This document shows positions 25,367 through 42,860 of a DNA stretch of 64,000 nucleotides, one piece after another. The notes under the pieces were generated by a model. That model worked only from the letters and a program-made list of their open reading frames with translations. It was not told the DNA's origin and ran no database searches. The number at the start of each line of letters is the position of its first letter. Positions within the stretch are counted from its first letter, which is position 1. Source of the DNA: Gymnogyps californianus (Eukaryota; Chordata; Aves; Accipitriformes; Cathartidae); contig NC_059500.1 of NCBI RefSeq assembly GCF_018139145.2, positions 50,152,663 through 50,216,662 of the forward strand, written 5' to 3'. The translations under genes were made by a program, and so were the position numbers.

Positions 25367-26643
25367 TAAAACAATGCGAACCCTCCAAAAGAAATCCTGT
25401 GAGGAATGTGTGTCTTCCAGGGCGTCTAGACTGCTATCTCACTAGTTCTGGTCTAAGAGCAAGCTGGGAGCTGGCGTATAAGCGATCCAGCAACTTTTCC
25501 GGTTCAGCATGGTTGAATAAAGGGCGCAGGTTAGTCATATCCACTCGCTGTTGTTCTGTCAAGCGTAAGAAAAATACTTGTACTGAACGACCTGGCAGCA
25601 CTAACAGGGCAGGTCCTAATCCTGCACCCCTCCTGCAGGCTGGGTGCCTCTGTGGCCGCGCAGGGCTGCCGGAGACGAAGCTCCTGCTGCAGGACAGAGC
25701 ACGGAGTGTGCTGATACGTACATGTGCACGCATGCACACACATGGACATACAGGTATATTTATAGACTGACAATGAAAATAAACTCTGGCAAGGTAATGC
25801 TTGCCCTGTTTTGTAGGCACCTGACATTTCTTAGCACAGATGCAAAGACATGACTGTAGTGAGCACAGCACAGACCCACATAATTGTTTTTTCTTCCTTT
25901 TATAGAGAACATGCAGCAACAGATGAGTTCTGGCTGCTACACCGATTCAGACTTGTGTCCGATATGCGAAATTAACATGGTTTTCATTAGCGAAGTAATT
26001 TGTGAAGGACTGTGTGCAAAACTGCTTTCCGTGATAGCATCAGCACATAGCGTTAGCGTGTGATCTGCACTGTAGGATAAACTGCAGTTGCGACTTGGTC
26101 TGTCAATACTTGGAGTATTTCCAGTGTCAGTGTAATGTAATCTTTGCTGCTCAGGCTGTTATTTATTTTTGATGCCTTGTCTGAAAGGCTCCTGTGGAGC
26201 CCTGTAGCTTGTGCTTTAGCATGTTTTTTGGAAAAGCCTTGGGAATGTAAACTGAAGAGACAACGGTCAGGTTTTCCTGCTCCTAAGGGTTAGGTTCCTT
26301 TGGAAGAACTGTCTTATCAGGGATGAAGGGGTTGCTGTGACAGCATTTTGTTTTGGGCTTTGTTTTGCATTGTTTTTCAACAATAATGACAGGACTTTCA
26401 GCGTCGTTTCAGGCACAATAGCAATACAACTTGAGACTGAATCGAACTTTCTATGTTGAATAACAGATACGGCCCCTCTAGGCTGTTCAGAAGGTCATTG
26501 TGGCTATTGAACCCGTGGGCTAATGCTCTGGTCCATCTGCATGACTTTCTATGTGTTTTAAAAAAAAAAGTGAGTCCATAAAATCAAAACTAACTTTGAA
26601 GGGAGAAATCCTAACTATGTGATTTTTGTTGGTTACAATATTA

Positions 26644-26655
26644 ATGCAAATTAAA
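26644..26655 (+). promoter_or_regulatory. Octamer/homeodomain-like motif, copy 1
   Basis: The 12-mer ATGCAAATTAAA contains a perfect POU octamer ATGCAAAT followed by a TTAA-type homeodomain core. An identical 12-mer lies at 26940-26951. Binding is inferred from the motif only. Confidence 0.35.
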
Positions 26656-26779
26656 CCAAAAAGTGAAAATGGAGTATGTCGGCTTTAGAATACAAATTGC
26701 TATCTGTGCATGGATTAAAAGTCTTTCAGTCCCATATAGCATTTTTGCTGAGACTCAGCTGGCAATGTTGCATGCAGGA

Positions 26780-26957
26780 CCTGATTTTAATTTGTGTAAA
26801 ATTTCCATGAATAACAAAGTCTAATTAAGACATCTATTAAAAGTCTTTAATGTTAATTCAGTGCGGAAAATCTTAGAGTTCTGTTGGATTTTTTTTTTTT
26901 AAACTGATGTCTTAATTAGGCACTATTAAGGGAAAAATTATGCAAATTAAAATCAGG
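26780..26957. repeat. Nested imperfect inverted repeat (arms about 52-55 nt, loop about 71 nt)
   Basis: The outer arm cctgattttaatttg (26780-26794) is an exact reverse complement of 26943-26957 (15 of 15). The inner arm ctaattaagacatc (26821-26834) is an exact reverse complement of 26906-26919 (14 of 14). The stretches between outer and inner arms also align, less well. The whole could fold as a long hairpin in DNA or pre-mRNA. It may be the remains of an old inverted-repeat transposon or an exapted regulatory element; neither is shown by the sequence alone. Confidence 0.8.
26940..26951 (+). promoter_or_regulatory. Octamer/homeodomain-like motif, copy 2
   Basis: An exact second copy of ATGCAAATTAAA. 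It overlaps the right outer arm of the inverted repeat at 26780-26957. Function is inferred only. Confidence 0.35.
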
Positions 26958-29900
26958 CCCTTACTGTTATGCATTTCTTTAATTATTCAGTGCTTGTTTT
27001 ACTTACATTTTGATTTCTTATATATATTAAAAGAGCAGATTAGGTAATAATCTCTCTGGATTGTTCAGTGTTCTGCTTTGGATCGTCGCTGAAAAAATAC
27101 AACATCTAAATGAAGTATCTGACTTTCTTTCAAACAATTGACAAATGTGCTGTCGTGTGATTTTAACATTGGGGAGTATATTCATTGAGTAGGAGATGCG
27201 CTTTCAACTCTTTGCCCAGCAAGAGTCTTACTCTCTTCCCTTATCTGCGGTTGAAAGCTTAATCTTTAGACCTTAAAAGATAAAATTTTACTCTGCTGAT
27301 TTTTTTTCAGAGTAGTAGCAAACTGAAAACACTTCCTATTATTGTGTTGTGGCACCATAGGGAATAACAGGCCAAACGGGCTGCAATTTACTACTTTTGT
27401 CACCTTTCATAACCTTTATATTAGGGTAATGTTTTCATTTCATTTGATGTTTGATTTAGTTCCTCAGAAGAGGGGACGGGGTTAAACAACACCAAGTATG
27501 GGATTCCAGGCATCTGCATCAGCTATTCTCCGCAATTTATTACCATTAATCACTATGATTAGTGGAATCTCTTTTAAATTTAATTCTTTAAAGTTCACCT
27601 CTGAGATATGCTGTACGTTAGAGGAGTTGCGTGCCCAGTCAAAATATCTCTAAATAGAACAGTTAAAGGATGGCTGTACAAAAAGTAAAACAGCAAGAAT
27701 AATTTTTTGCTTAGGAAAAGAGGCAGCAGCAGCCGTCTGTGAAGTTTCAGTGACAAAAGGGAATTGTTCTGATACAATGGCATGCTTTGAGCCAAACCAG
27801 TTTTTCTTTTCTAAATAAAACATGAATTTTTATTCAAACAAATTTAATTATTACAAAATGCAAAACTGCATCTGTAGGAATACCACATCAAGTTTAATTA
27901 TACTTTCCCACCTCAAAACATACTCATTTGGATTTCAAAAGGAGAACTATGATGATAGTTTTAATTTCAGCTTTAGAAATAGAAAGGATGGATACCCTGA
28001 CAGCATTTACCTAAAATGAACTGTTCCTCCCCAACATCTTTCAGTAATATGCTAATTTAGATTGTTACAAAAAACAACTGAGATGCCTTGTACTCCCCAC
28101 AGCAATTTTGGGATTAATTACATTACTACTGCACTGATGATAGTGAGACAGTCATGGTATTCAATGGAATACTTTAAGTAAAATTAGTTTAAAGATATAG
28201 AGTTCCTATAGGTTGCCACGGTGGGAAGCAGTGGGCAATTTTCTTGATATAATGTTAAATACTCCGAATTATGTGTGATGAACGGTCAGGAAGTTCAAAC
28301 AGGCCCTTTGGCTGCAGTGAAAAATGATTCAACAATGGGTGATCCTAAACGAGAGAGCTGTGGCTGTCGGTTTCATGCATATCTGCTTTTTATCCCCCGT
28401 TCGATCTGGAGAATAAGTAAACAAATGTACTGAACAGAAATGGACCTTGTTAGATATAGAGCTGGACTTGTCTCCAACTAGTCATCTGAAAAGTTCCCAA
28501 GGTTTTGAGAACTGCTGTACTTTCCACTAATTAGGTAATTCTGCTGAGCCCTTTTTATTATACTTATTTCAATGCTTTTCTTCTTAGGGAGGCATGCATG
28601 TTACTGGATGAGATTGTGTGTGCGACTATGTATCCCTATTATGATGGGATGCTGGTGTCTCCACAGTTAAATTGATACTGGTTACTTACTGTAAGTTTCA
28701 GCAAAAACTAATCGATTGGTATGTGTCTAATCCACCTATGATGTTTATCCATCTACAGTGTATTGAGGTTTTCAAAGCTACCACAGATTTTGAACATGTA
28801 TTTCCTTTTTGAATGATTGTAGATGGGTGAATCTTTTAATCTTGGAAAATATTACCTCCTCTGTGTGTATGTATACATGTGCATGCACACACACAAATCT
28901 GTACACACTTGAAATGCATTAATAATCGAGAGTGTATGAATCAATATACAGTATCAAAATCAAACTTCCAATGAGCCTGAACAAATCACCAAGCACAACA
29001 CCACTTGTGTGGCTGAAGTAAAAACCAAAAGCTCCAAACTTAATGCCCCGTTGAGTTAAATGGAATAATTTCCTGATTAAGGTGTGGTGAATCACAGAAG
29101 GGTCAGCAAGTGTGGTGAAGGAAATGATGGTAAAGCAAACGGTTAAGGTGAATCCTGCTGAAGAACATCCTAGCATCAGTGAGAATTTTTTTTGCTGACT
29201 GAACCAAGCAAACAGCAGTAGACAATCTTGCAAGCCCTTTGAGTTTGGCTTATGAAGGGCACAGTTTACAGGTAACCTTAAATCAAATTTTATGATGTTT
29301 TTGATGAAATATGCAGTTTTCAGTGGCATAGTAAAACTGCCTCCAGTTTGGGGGAGTTAAGCATTGGACCCTTTTCCTCTTACAATAAATGGCTTACACT
29401 AGTTACATACTACAGTCCAAGTGAACTGCTGTCCACATATTGACTAAAATTCCTGGGGCTGTTAATACGTACTTTGTTGCAATGTGGGCTAGTTTGCAGC
29501 TTTATCTTTTTAATGGTTTTATCTTTGTTTGAAGACAGAAATATCTGAACTGCTTGAGAAGAGCTCCTTCTGGAAGCTGGTGAGGCCACTTATTTTCCTC
29601 TCATAATTGATTGGGGTATTCAATTTTTTGTTCAATGAAAGATAGGCACACTCTTCAGAAATGCCAGGCAGATGCCTTGTGATTCTTCAGTGCAATAACT
29701 GCAGTCATTTAGCAACGAGGAAGGAATCTTGTGAGGCTCTGTTGGGCTGGTCAAAAGGTTTCCTGTTGGTTCCTGGGAGAATACTGGCAGAATAAGCTGA
29801 CACAAGTGCTACATGTGTATGCGGTTTCTTTGGTATAGCTAGCACCTTTATTTGTTGACATTTAATAGTTTTTGACTTCTTGGGCAAGTCTTTCCTTGCA

Positions 29901-32900
29901 ATTTTTAAGAAATTATTGAAGATTAAATATGGCAATGCGCTGGTTTTAATTGTAATTGGGAGGCAGAGGGCTTAACTGTATCTACTGACAAGGCATTTAA
30001 AGATTTAATTGCAGTTGTAAATGATTACTTTGTATTTAGTTTGCTCATTTTTAGTTTATTAAATGCACAGTTATAAGTCTCCAGAGTGCATGGAATACCA
30101 TTTAACCCAAAGATATCTTTTGAACATTTATCTACAAAGAGATTTCCTTTCCCATGCTTGTGTAACACGGACTTACCCTATTGTTAAGGCAAATATACAA
30201 GGAAAGCTCGATATTTCCTTGTGCTCTACCTGTTTACAAAGAATTCAGATTTTGTGACCTCACAGGTAAAATTGTGATTCAGGATAGAGGACTTTTTGCC
30301 TTGAACATCTTACAATATCTGTGTCTGAACATGGGTTGCTGAAGCTCTGCAGTTACTCTCAGTTTCAGCAGTGTTACATCAAGAGCAAAGTGCTTTCTCA
30401 AATGGATGAGACTCAGAGCTTTATAGATCAAAGTCAACACCTTGATTTCTCTCAGAAAGTAGTACAGAAGTGATGATGTCAGCCAAGAACTGTCAGCAAC
30501 ATGTTTTTTCTAAAGCTAATTCCTTAAGCAGAGAGGTAGGTGCATGTCACACCACCTGAAGCTTTTGTGTGGCACCTCCCAGTTAGGTCTGTGTAAGATG
30601 TGCTGTAGCAATGAGTTACTCAGGTGGCAAGGGTATGGAAACTAGTGAGATTCATCCATATGAAAAGTGGTAAGGAGCACTATAAAAAGGCAAAGTACAT
30701 TTCTGTTGCTACCATAGTGTCCAATAGCAGAAAGGAAGTCTGTATAGCCTTGCTTCTTGTTAAGCAAATGGCTTATGGAACCCACCAGGTTCAACCTAAG
30801 GAGAAACTGCCCTACAGTACCTTCTACAGTCTCACTGGCAGTGCTCTAATAATACCATTCCCTTATGTTTAGCACAGTCTCAAAGGCACTGTGTTATATT
30901 ACTCAGATAGGTAATAACTTGAGGATATGTCTTCCACACATTTGATGAAACTGCCTCCTGTACCATTGAGCTGTCTCCAGTGGGAAACTAACATGGCCAT
31001 TGGATTTTTACAGGTGATGTAGCATTAGGGTGCCCTAGGCAAAGGCTCTACTGAGGTAAAAGGTTGGGTTTGCATCATATAACACAAAAAAAAAAAAAAG
31101 AGAGGGGGAGTTAGAAAAATGGAAGATACTTCTTCCAGTTTCTTTTACTTGTAGGTTTTCTGAAACATCCATCACCCTCTGTGGATATCACAGAGTACAA
31201 TGGCAGGGACTCAAAGACAGAACTTATCAGGTATGACCTCCAGGTTCATAGATGTGGCTAGTAGACAACTGTTAAAACAAGATATTTGATATGTGAGCAG
31301 GGGACCAAAATGTGCAGAGCTGGATATTCTACAGCTTCATCAACAAAATTAATTCAATCAATGGTCTCAAAACTACACTGCCATAGGGTTTTGCAGTGAT
31401 GTGCTTCACCATAGTAGCTGAACTTTGCCATTACAAGGGACTGGAACTCTTGAGAAGAAATGGGTGACAGACTGTTTCCAAACACACTGAATCCAGTTTG
31501 ACTAAACTGCACTCATTGGTTGATCACCTGGCTATAATAGGGTAACCTTCTTGGGAAACACAGAGTTTCTATTGAAAAACCTGTGTTTTGAGATGCAAAT
31601 TTGTTGTTCTCCAAGTATAGGGGTTTAGCTGGTATAATGTAATTTTTATTAAGCCCTGAAACTTCTTTCTGAAATACCTAACACAGTATCATATGTAGCT
31701 GTACCTAGGACATGCACAGGATTAAGATGATTTCTGGCCTTTGTTGATTATTTCTTCGAAGGTGCTCTGTATGTAAGATTCCAAGGAAAACTGGAATTAT
31801 TTTATTTGGAATTATAATTACAATTATTTTGTAAAAAAAGATACTGTGCAAATTTAAACATAAAATATATTATTTAAGCAACTTAATAGTTTATGTGAAT
31901 TGTTTAATAAGTATGTCAAATTTCTGTTATGTTTGGATATCTCATCTGTAGATGTTAGTGTTGCCATTTCACTATGGCATCAGAAAGATTTTTTTAACAC
32001 TGGAAATAGTGAGCTATATGACAAAACACTGTCCTAAAATGTAACTGAAGACCTAAGGTGTAAATCTGCTGATATTTGGGCAAATACATGAACAGAATTC
32101 TGAGAAGAGGTTGATTAATTATTTATTATAAATATGTTAGTAAAATCCCAGCAGGGAAAACAGGTGTAGTGAATCCTGATTTTAAGAAAGTCCATACTCA
32201 TAGCTGTTACAAGTTTCTGTTCAGATTTCATACCTAAGGATTAACTGAAAGTGTGCGTAGTGCACACAATCAGATATTAACAGTCTGACAATCTTGACAG
32301 CTATGACAGTGAATACAACTCATCTGTGGCTTTGGGCACATGAATGGATTAATCTGTAGCAATTCAAGATGGTGTGAATTAAAAAGCTGGAAAATGTAAC
32401 ACAGATCTGAAAATCAAATTAGTCTCCAGTCCAACAATAGAAAAATGTATACCTGCATAAATTGGGGCCAAATTTGCCAGACCTTCATTGTGTTTGCTTC
32501 TTTCCCTCTCCCATTTTCAAATGCACAGCTTGTTTATCTAACACAGCTGTCTCCATGCAATTTGCTTGAGGTTTATGCCTCAGGCACCCTCTCTCTATTT
32601 GTGAATCCATCACACAGACATATTGATGCTCTAGTTGATGGTAACAGTTGATTTTTCACCTGTAATGCATTTGTCTGTAAGAATCTCTTCAGGGAAAACT
32701 GGAACTAGAATCTAGAACTTGGTTTTAATACGGACAAAATGAATTTGTATTAAATGATGTGCTATAAATATTTGCACTTGTAATTCAAGTGGATACGGTC
32801 CAAATAGATACGTAGTTTCCATACTAAGAGATCTTTTGACATAACTGCAAAAGTTAGAAGGAGAACAGGTCACAGAAGCTATTTCTAGCAGCCAGTTTTC

Positions 32901-35900
32901 AATAAGATTATGAATTGACAACTTCAGAGGGCTATTTCTGACCAGAGGGTTTCCCTCTTTGCACTGAAAACTTAAAGCAGGACAGAGGACTTGAGACATC
33001 TGAGAGAGCCAGTGTTCTTGAGCTTGTACCGTTATTAACTACCACGGTCCAGAATCTAGACGCTTAATTCAAAAGCTTTTAGTTTTGTGTTTGCAAAGAT
33101 AACCATAGAAACGTGAAATGAGTATAAACCAATGCAGCAATGTCAGTGTCAGTCTGAAGACAGGCCTAAGCAATAACTCTGAGACAATACGTGATCTGTT
33201 TATTTAGGGCTACTTTGTGATCTTAAGCTGGAAACTAATTATGATAACTTAAATATCAGTTTTGTTAACTGCTTCACTGTTGTTCACTGCATGCAAGAAA
33301 GAGAAGTATGGACGTTTCAGGAAGGTTTCTTGTGAGTGACATTAATGCAACAGAATTTGGGAGAGTACGAGACTGCTTTTCATAAACGCTGTTTTCAAAT
33401 GTAGCACACCGAGGACAAACACTGAAGTTTTAAGAAAATTTCATGTGTACTATTTCCCATGACAAGCTATGTCAAAGGGAGGACCTTAGTTCACATCTGA
33501 AAGACAGCTAGGATTGCTGAAGAAGAATTATATATGTAAAAGTCCCGGTAGGTATGTGCTTACCTACAACTGAGGTTAATTAAAAATTTAAATACAGGAA
33601 ACTTTCAGTATGGGGAGAGAAGTTAGGTTCTTAGACATGGTACACCAAGCTCTGTCTTGTGGGTACTTATCCCTTCTTGTGTTATCTTGTTTGCTGAGCA
33701 AAAACACCTGAACTGTTATTGCAATATACAGTATTTGACATTACTGCAAAATTAAAAAAAAATGTTATGTTACAAATGTGAAAACAGATGTAAAGTATTT
33801 GAAAAAGAAGAATAGATGTTAGAGATTACAAAAATAAAAGCAGAATAAATCATAAAGTGCAGTCAGAAGATACTTGGGGAAATGTGACAATATGCAATAA
33901 AATTGTTAAGAGGCAGGTAACTAGGCTATAATTGCATTTGAAATCTAATGTGCAGTCAGAGTCTGAAATGTTGGAACCATAAGAATTAAACTTGCTGAAG
34001 TAATGAGTTTTCCCTTTTCTGACTTTGGAGGTTTTATTTTTCTGTCTAGAGGTTGCAGACCTCAGTTTCATTGTATTGTGTCTGCACTCAGTTTTACATG
34101 TAGGACGGATATGGAATAATGCCTACCATTTAAGAAGACATTAAAAAAAAGAAAAGAAATAGAAATGTACATACTTGGTGGGGGGTCACAAACCACATCC
34201 ACTAAAATCACTAACAAATTCCCCATGGATCTCAACAAGGACAGGATTTCACCATCAATTTGGATAAAGTGGGGTGATGTACTGCACTGCTGTTATGTAT
34301 TGCACAGGGAAAAACATGGTTTACATGAGAATGGGGTATAAGTATATTCTTTGTCTTATAACTCAGCAAGGAAAGGGTTTTGTCATTTGGACCATATGCC
34401 CAGGGACTATGCTGGAGTCCATGTGAACCATTGCATTCCTGTTGACCGGGATCACTAGGGAAGAGTAGAAGGTGATACATTGCTGTAAATTGTCCTGGTC
34501 TCCAGCTGTGTCCTTCTAATTCATTCGAATCTGGCTTTGGAGAGAGAGCTGCTTTTGGAAGCTGATGATACTGGCTGTTTTAATCCGTAAACTCCTTGGA
34601 ATCTTCCTTCTTAGTTTTTAATAAAAGTTGGTTGTTTAGATAAGGGATTCTCAGTTGTTTTTGTGATATGTTGGCACACCACATGAGCTAAGACTCCTAA
34701 GGTAGCCCTGTGGCACCGAGGAGCTACCAGACACAACTGAGAGGTGGTAGTCCCTCCAGCAGGCTGTGTGGACACCTGGGCTACCAGGGCAGGAGAGGGG
34801 GCTTGCCTCTGCAGCAAGCTCCCCAGAAACATACTGAAAATCCAGTGCAACATAGCAAGCAGGTCTTACTGACAAGAATTTCGGTGTTTTAAAGAAAAGT
34901 TTATCATAAGGCCAGCCTATATTTCTGACAGTTTTCCCCACAAATGCTTCAAACTGTGTCACAGCTCCCTTAGCTATGACAGAGCCTGTTTTATTGCAAC
35001 ATCGAGATGTCTTGAGTTGAACTCTGCACAACTCACAATGAGTGAGTGAGGATACTTGCCTCTAAGTTTTGGAGTATCTTGGGTCATTTGTGTGGGCAAT
35101 TTATTTTAGGTAACTCTTAGAGATTTTCTGAATTTATGTTAGTTAAAATTTTCATTTTGTTCTAAGGCAAGTGGAGTCAGATTTCTCGTCGCCAAGACAC
35201 CTGGCTTTATAGGCTGGCAGGCCTTTAAACTAGAGCCCACAAAATAAAATTCCCTAAACCACTGCTAAGATAGATCTCAAAGAAAGTGGACTTATTGACA
35301 CATACTTAATATATGACTGTTTGCTGTAATATAAAGATGTAATTTGTATTCTTGAGGAAAGACCTCTGTAATTACTGAGTGAGTTCCCCACTTATGACCT
35401 ATCGGTCATTTAAGCATGCTCAGTAAACTTTTAGGCCACATTATTCTCTAGAAATTGTCTTGTATATATTCTGCTACATCTCATTTTCATTTCAAGTACA
35501 CGTAATAAGGGAGATCTATCTAACTGTTAAGTTTCACCTAGTGAATAAAGCTTAATGTAGCATGCCAGTTATTTGAGGAAGTTGTGTTATTTGTGAAAGT
35601 ATTGTCATTCCTTTGAATCTGTGCTGCTTTCTTATTTTGAAGCTACTTTGACAGCTGACACTTATTCCTGTTACTAAACTCCTAATAGTAACTTCTCAGC
35701 TTATTCCTCTAGGAACATGAATGAAAGAGTGGTAAATACCACCCAGTTCCTGTATTTGCAACATCTTGGGTTTCCATGGCTCTTCTGTCCCCACACCCGC
35801 TCCAACACCCCCCCAAACATACAGTTATGTTTAGGGGATGACTTTTTTCATTTAGAGGGGTAGTTTGTTGGCCAATTCTCATTAGTGTACATTTTTACTG

Positions 35901-37272
35901 TTATTTTTCATTGTAAGGTTTGTGATTTTAGAGAGGGAAATAGTCTACTAACTGCTCAATGTTCCTGTGAATACAAAATTTGTCTCCATTTGCACTTGTA
36001 TTTTCTAGTGTTTTCTTTCTTGTCCTAAAGAGCAAGACTGTTCCTTGGGGGCATTTGCAAAGTCTAGTAGATCATACTGCCAGGAAGTTTCTCCTGCTAT
36101 TAATTTTAAATTTCCTCCTTCTCGATTGCATTCCATTACCCCGAGTTTATACTTCCTGTACTTTCCAAATAATTCCTTCCTCTTCTGTGTGTTTATACTC
36201 TGCACATACTTGCAGTAATTGTCTCAGCCCAGCTATTATTTCATTACTGTAATCATGCTTACCTCTTTTAACCTTTCCTTGGATCAGTTGAATCAGGTCC
36301 TTTATCAGTCCATTTCTTTAGTCTGAGTTATCTCAGATTTGACAAGATCCTTCTGATAATAAGATTCCCAGTATTTTTTACTTTATAAGGCTGTATTTTA
36401 AAATACCTATGATTCACAGAACACACAGTCAGTTTAATACAGAAGTAATCAGCCACTGTTGAAAAAACTATTTACTACTTGCTAATTTTTACTGCAAGTT
36501 ATTTACTGTTGAAGTATTTACAGTCATGCAGAATGTCTAAGGCATGTTTAAGCGTTGGATGAACATATACATTTACCAGTGAACATTGCCTGTATGATAA
36601 GGTCATATGCAGACTGCCTCTTGTATCTATGAAAGAAGTGTCTTTGTTTATTATGCTCTTGACTTGCAAAATTCCCATTATTAAACACTTCTGTGTTTTT
36701 GGTAGGTGGCTTTTGGCCAGATGTTATGACATCTGCATTATAGTGCATCGTATCCTAGTCCTCTCCCCCACTCCCAGACATGTGAATTATTAGTTAGCCT
36801 TCCAGTATGCGTAATCTCTGTGGACAACTGTGGTGAAGTCTTGGTTATGCTCCAAGCCAGAGTGGTATGGCATGTGAAAACAGGTTTTGCATCATTCATT
36901 TGCTCTTAATACTTTGTACATTAGGGCCTATGCCTGGTCAGTTTAATCCTGCTATCGTGGGATTTACTGTGGTTCACAGCCAGTGCGCGAACAGCAAATA
37001 TATTTTGAAACAACATCTGATGCATGCTGCATCCAGAAAGAAAGAAAGCTTACCAAAAAGTACTGCTACTTAAGCATGTACTACTACCTGTCTGAGGAGG
37101 GATCTGCCTGCTGAAAATATCACATAGAAATTCATAGCTTTGTTAGAACGGCGCATTCCAGCATGCAGGTACTACGGTGATGGGCATTCCGGAAAACCCT
37201 AAGATAGGTGGGTAGGTTCCTTAAACGCAATGTGTATGTTTCACAAGGCATTCTTTTGGTTTTGTTTTGTAG

Positions 37273-37438
37273 CCTAACAGCAGTGGTCAAGTAGTAGGGA
37301 AAGTGCCTGGCCATTTTACTCCAGTTTTGGCACCCTCTCCCCATCACAGTGCGGTGCGACCTGTGACCCTGACCATGACAGATACTAAACCCATCACTAC
37401 ATCCACTGAAGGTGAGGCATCTTCACCTACAGCAACCA
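37273..37438 (+). CDS. NFIB: NFIB exon (probably exon 9): alternative C-terminal regulatory segment
   Basis: This 166-nt exon encodes [20 protein letters not shown], then [20 protein letters not shown] and [15 protein letters not shown]. It starts on a whole codon and ends with the first base of a Thr codon. With the next exon (83 nt) it forms a 249-nt pair of 83 codons that begins and ends in phase 0, so the pair can be included or skipped together without changing frame. The acceptor is ttgttttgtag and the donor is GTAAGT. Read-through would add about 17 residues and stop near 37488. The region is Ser/Thr/Pro-rich, as in other NFI activation domains. Confidence 0.97.
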
Positions 37439-41082
<3,644 letters not shown>

Positions 41083-41670
41083 TAGAGAAGCTTTTACGAT
41101 ATTACCTTCCTACGTGCTGCCACTGTTATCTTGGATTAGACTGGGATCCTAAGGGTTTCAGTATTTGTCATCTGAAGATGAAGTTTATTCAAAACAAAAC
41201 TGAACCCTTTAAGAAACATCAATTTAGCATATGCTTTATTGCTTAGATTTGTGCCATCTTAAGGATCTTCTAATCATATTTCTTTCAATTATTTTTTTTT
41301 CAAGAGCTCATACATGTAATCTTTAATAGGATTTTAGGAAAGAAAATGAGGTGTATAATGAACAAATAGTCATTTCAAAATCAGTTTAAAAAATAAGCCA
41401 AATTTCCAAAGCAGAAAGTCCAACTTATTATTTTCAAGCTATTTTGGTTTTTTCCCCAGATGTTTAAGCCTACATTTCTTCATTTTATTTTTAGAAGATG
41501 AGTTATAAAACCAAATTTTCAATGCAACACATCATCATTTCTAGTTTAATAGGTTTAAATTGGTCTGCTGATTTCAAACGTGATAAAACCACATTTTTGT
41601 TCTCGTTCTTACATCATTTATGTTTCAAGTAGCATTTGAAATTTCACATCTCATTAATGCTGTAAATTTA

Positions 41671-41689
41671 ATGCAAATGAAGTGTTTAC
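41671..41689 (+). promoter_or_regulatory. Octamer (ATGCAAAT) next to forkhead-like TGTTTAC
   Basis: A perfect octamer lies at 41671-41678, with TGTTTAC at 41683-41689 five bases on. Several TAAT cores surround it (41650-41730). This is a candidate enhancer cluster from motif content only. Confidence 0.3.
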
Positions 41690-42813
41690 CCAAACTGCGA
41701 AAATACACAGCCGAGATTAATGATGGCTTACAAACAAATTAGCTGCAGTCAGTAGCAAGGCCATACATATACAGAAATGCTACATTGCTAGTAACAGGAA
41801 TAAATTCAGACCCTTTAGAACTTTAACATATTTTATGATGTGTGTTTGTGTTGCTCCAAGATCTTAACAGTAGAGGACTTTGAAATTAACAGCATATAAA
41901 ATGTTATAAGGAAAAAAGCTGAATGTGGCAGTAAGAAAAGGGCTGTTAAATAGTCCTTGGTATTTATTGTACTGTATTTTTTTCTCAGGCTTGGGTTCCT
42001 GTCAACAGTTGGTACACATGCCTGTTTCATTTTTCAGTAAAACCTACCTGTTCTGTGTTTGCTGAGATATAGCTGAAGTGTGCTTCATCTGGAATTCCCT
42101 ATCCCTACTCACTCCCAGGGCAAGGTGGCAGTATGTCCGTTTTAAAGGTCACCACATGCAGAGTTCAGAGAAAATCATAAAGGTGATCATTTATTCAAGA
42201 TAGCTGATGCTTTGCCAACTTTTTTTTATCCAGTGAGACCTAACTGGAAACATCTGTACTATTTTATGAAAATACCAAATGACAATTAGTGATTTTGCCA
42301 ACCATTCATTTTTCATTTTTTTGGTGGATTGCTTTTTTTTTAACCTCTCAAAGATTGTATTATGAAATGTGCTATAATTACTATAACATGGTTCTTTTTA
42401 AAAGATATACAGTATAGGTTTATTGTCTTTTAAAAGACACACAACATCTCTCTTTTTAAACACAGTGCATGTAATTTCTGGATTTCTTTTCATCTGAAGT
42501 TTTGCATAGTATCCTTTGAAAAGTCTCTGACATCCAGTTAATTTGGGGATGTGCAATAAATTTTTTTTTTTACTACATGTTTTTAGATGCAATTTTTTCT
42601 GCAAATTTGCTACTACTTAAGCCCACTCTACCTTCTTCCAAGTTCATTGAAAGAGTTACAAACTTCTTGTCACATGCCAGAAGGAGTGGTAGCACGCTTA
42701 ATTTTCTCTTGGCTGAGTTCATGACATGTGAATCATATATTGCTTATTTCATGCATCTTCTATATATTTTTGGCTTTGTGTAGATGGAAATAAATTTTGA
42801 GATTTCAGCAGTG

Positions 42814-42860
42814 TCATAGGAACATAAAAGTGAGAGGGATCTCAAAGGTCATCACAGTCT
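42814..42860 (+). mobile_element. Possible degraded CR1-type LINE 3' fragment
   Basis: The stretch from tcataggaacataaaag to ggtcatcacagtct resembles, with many mismatches, the CR1/L3-type 3' end pattern I recall (catagaatcatagaa...aagggacctcaaaggtcat). It is short and diverged, and the orientation and family are only suggestions. Confidence 0.35.

Noticed and set aside
25434..25919. 161-residue minus-strand open frame
   Set aside because: It overlaps plus-strand and other minus-strand frames, its translation includes CA-repeat-derived residues, and there is no domain or splice structure.
28919..29329. 136-residue minus-strand open frame
   Set aside because: The composition is hydrophobic and low in charge, as expected from AT-rich intron. 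No family was recognised and no promoter or splice context is visible.
34651..35031. 126-residue minus-strand open frame in a GC-richer patch
   Set aside because: No recognised domain, and there are overlapping frames on both strands. It may be part of an old repeat but I could not identify one.
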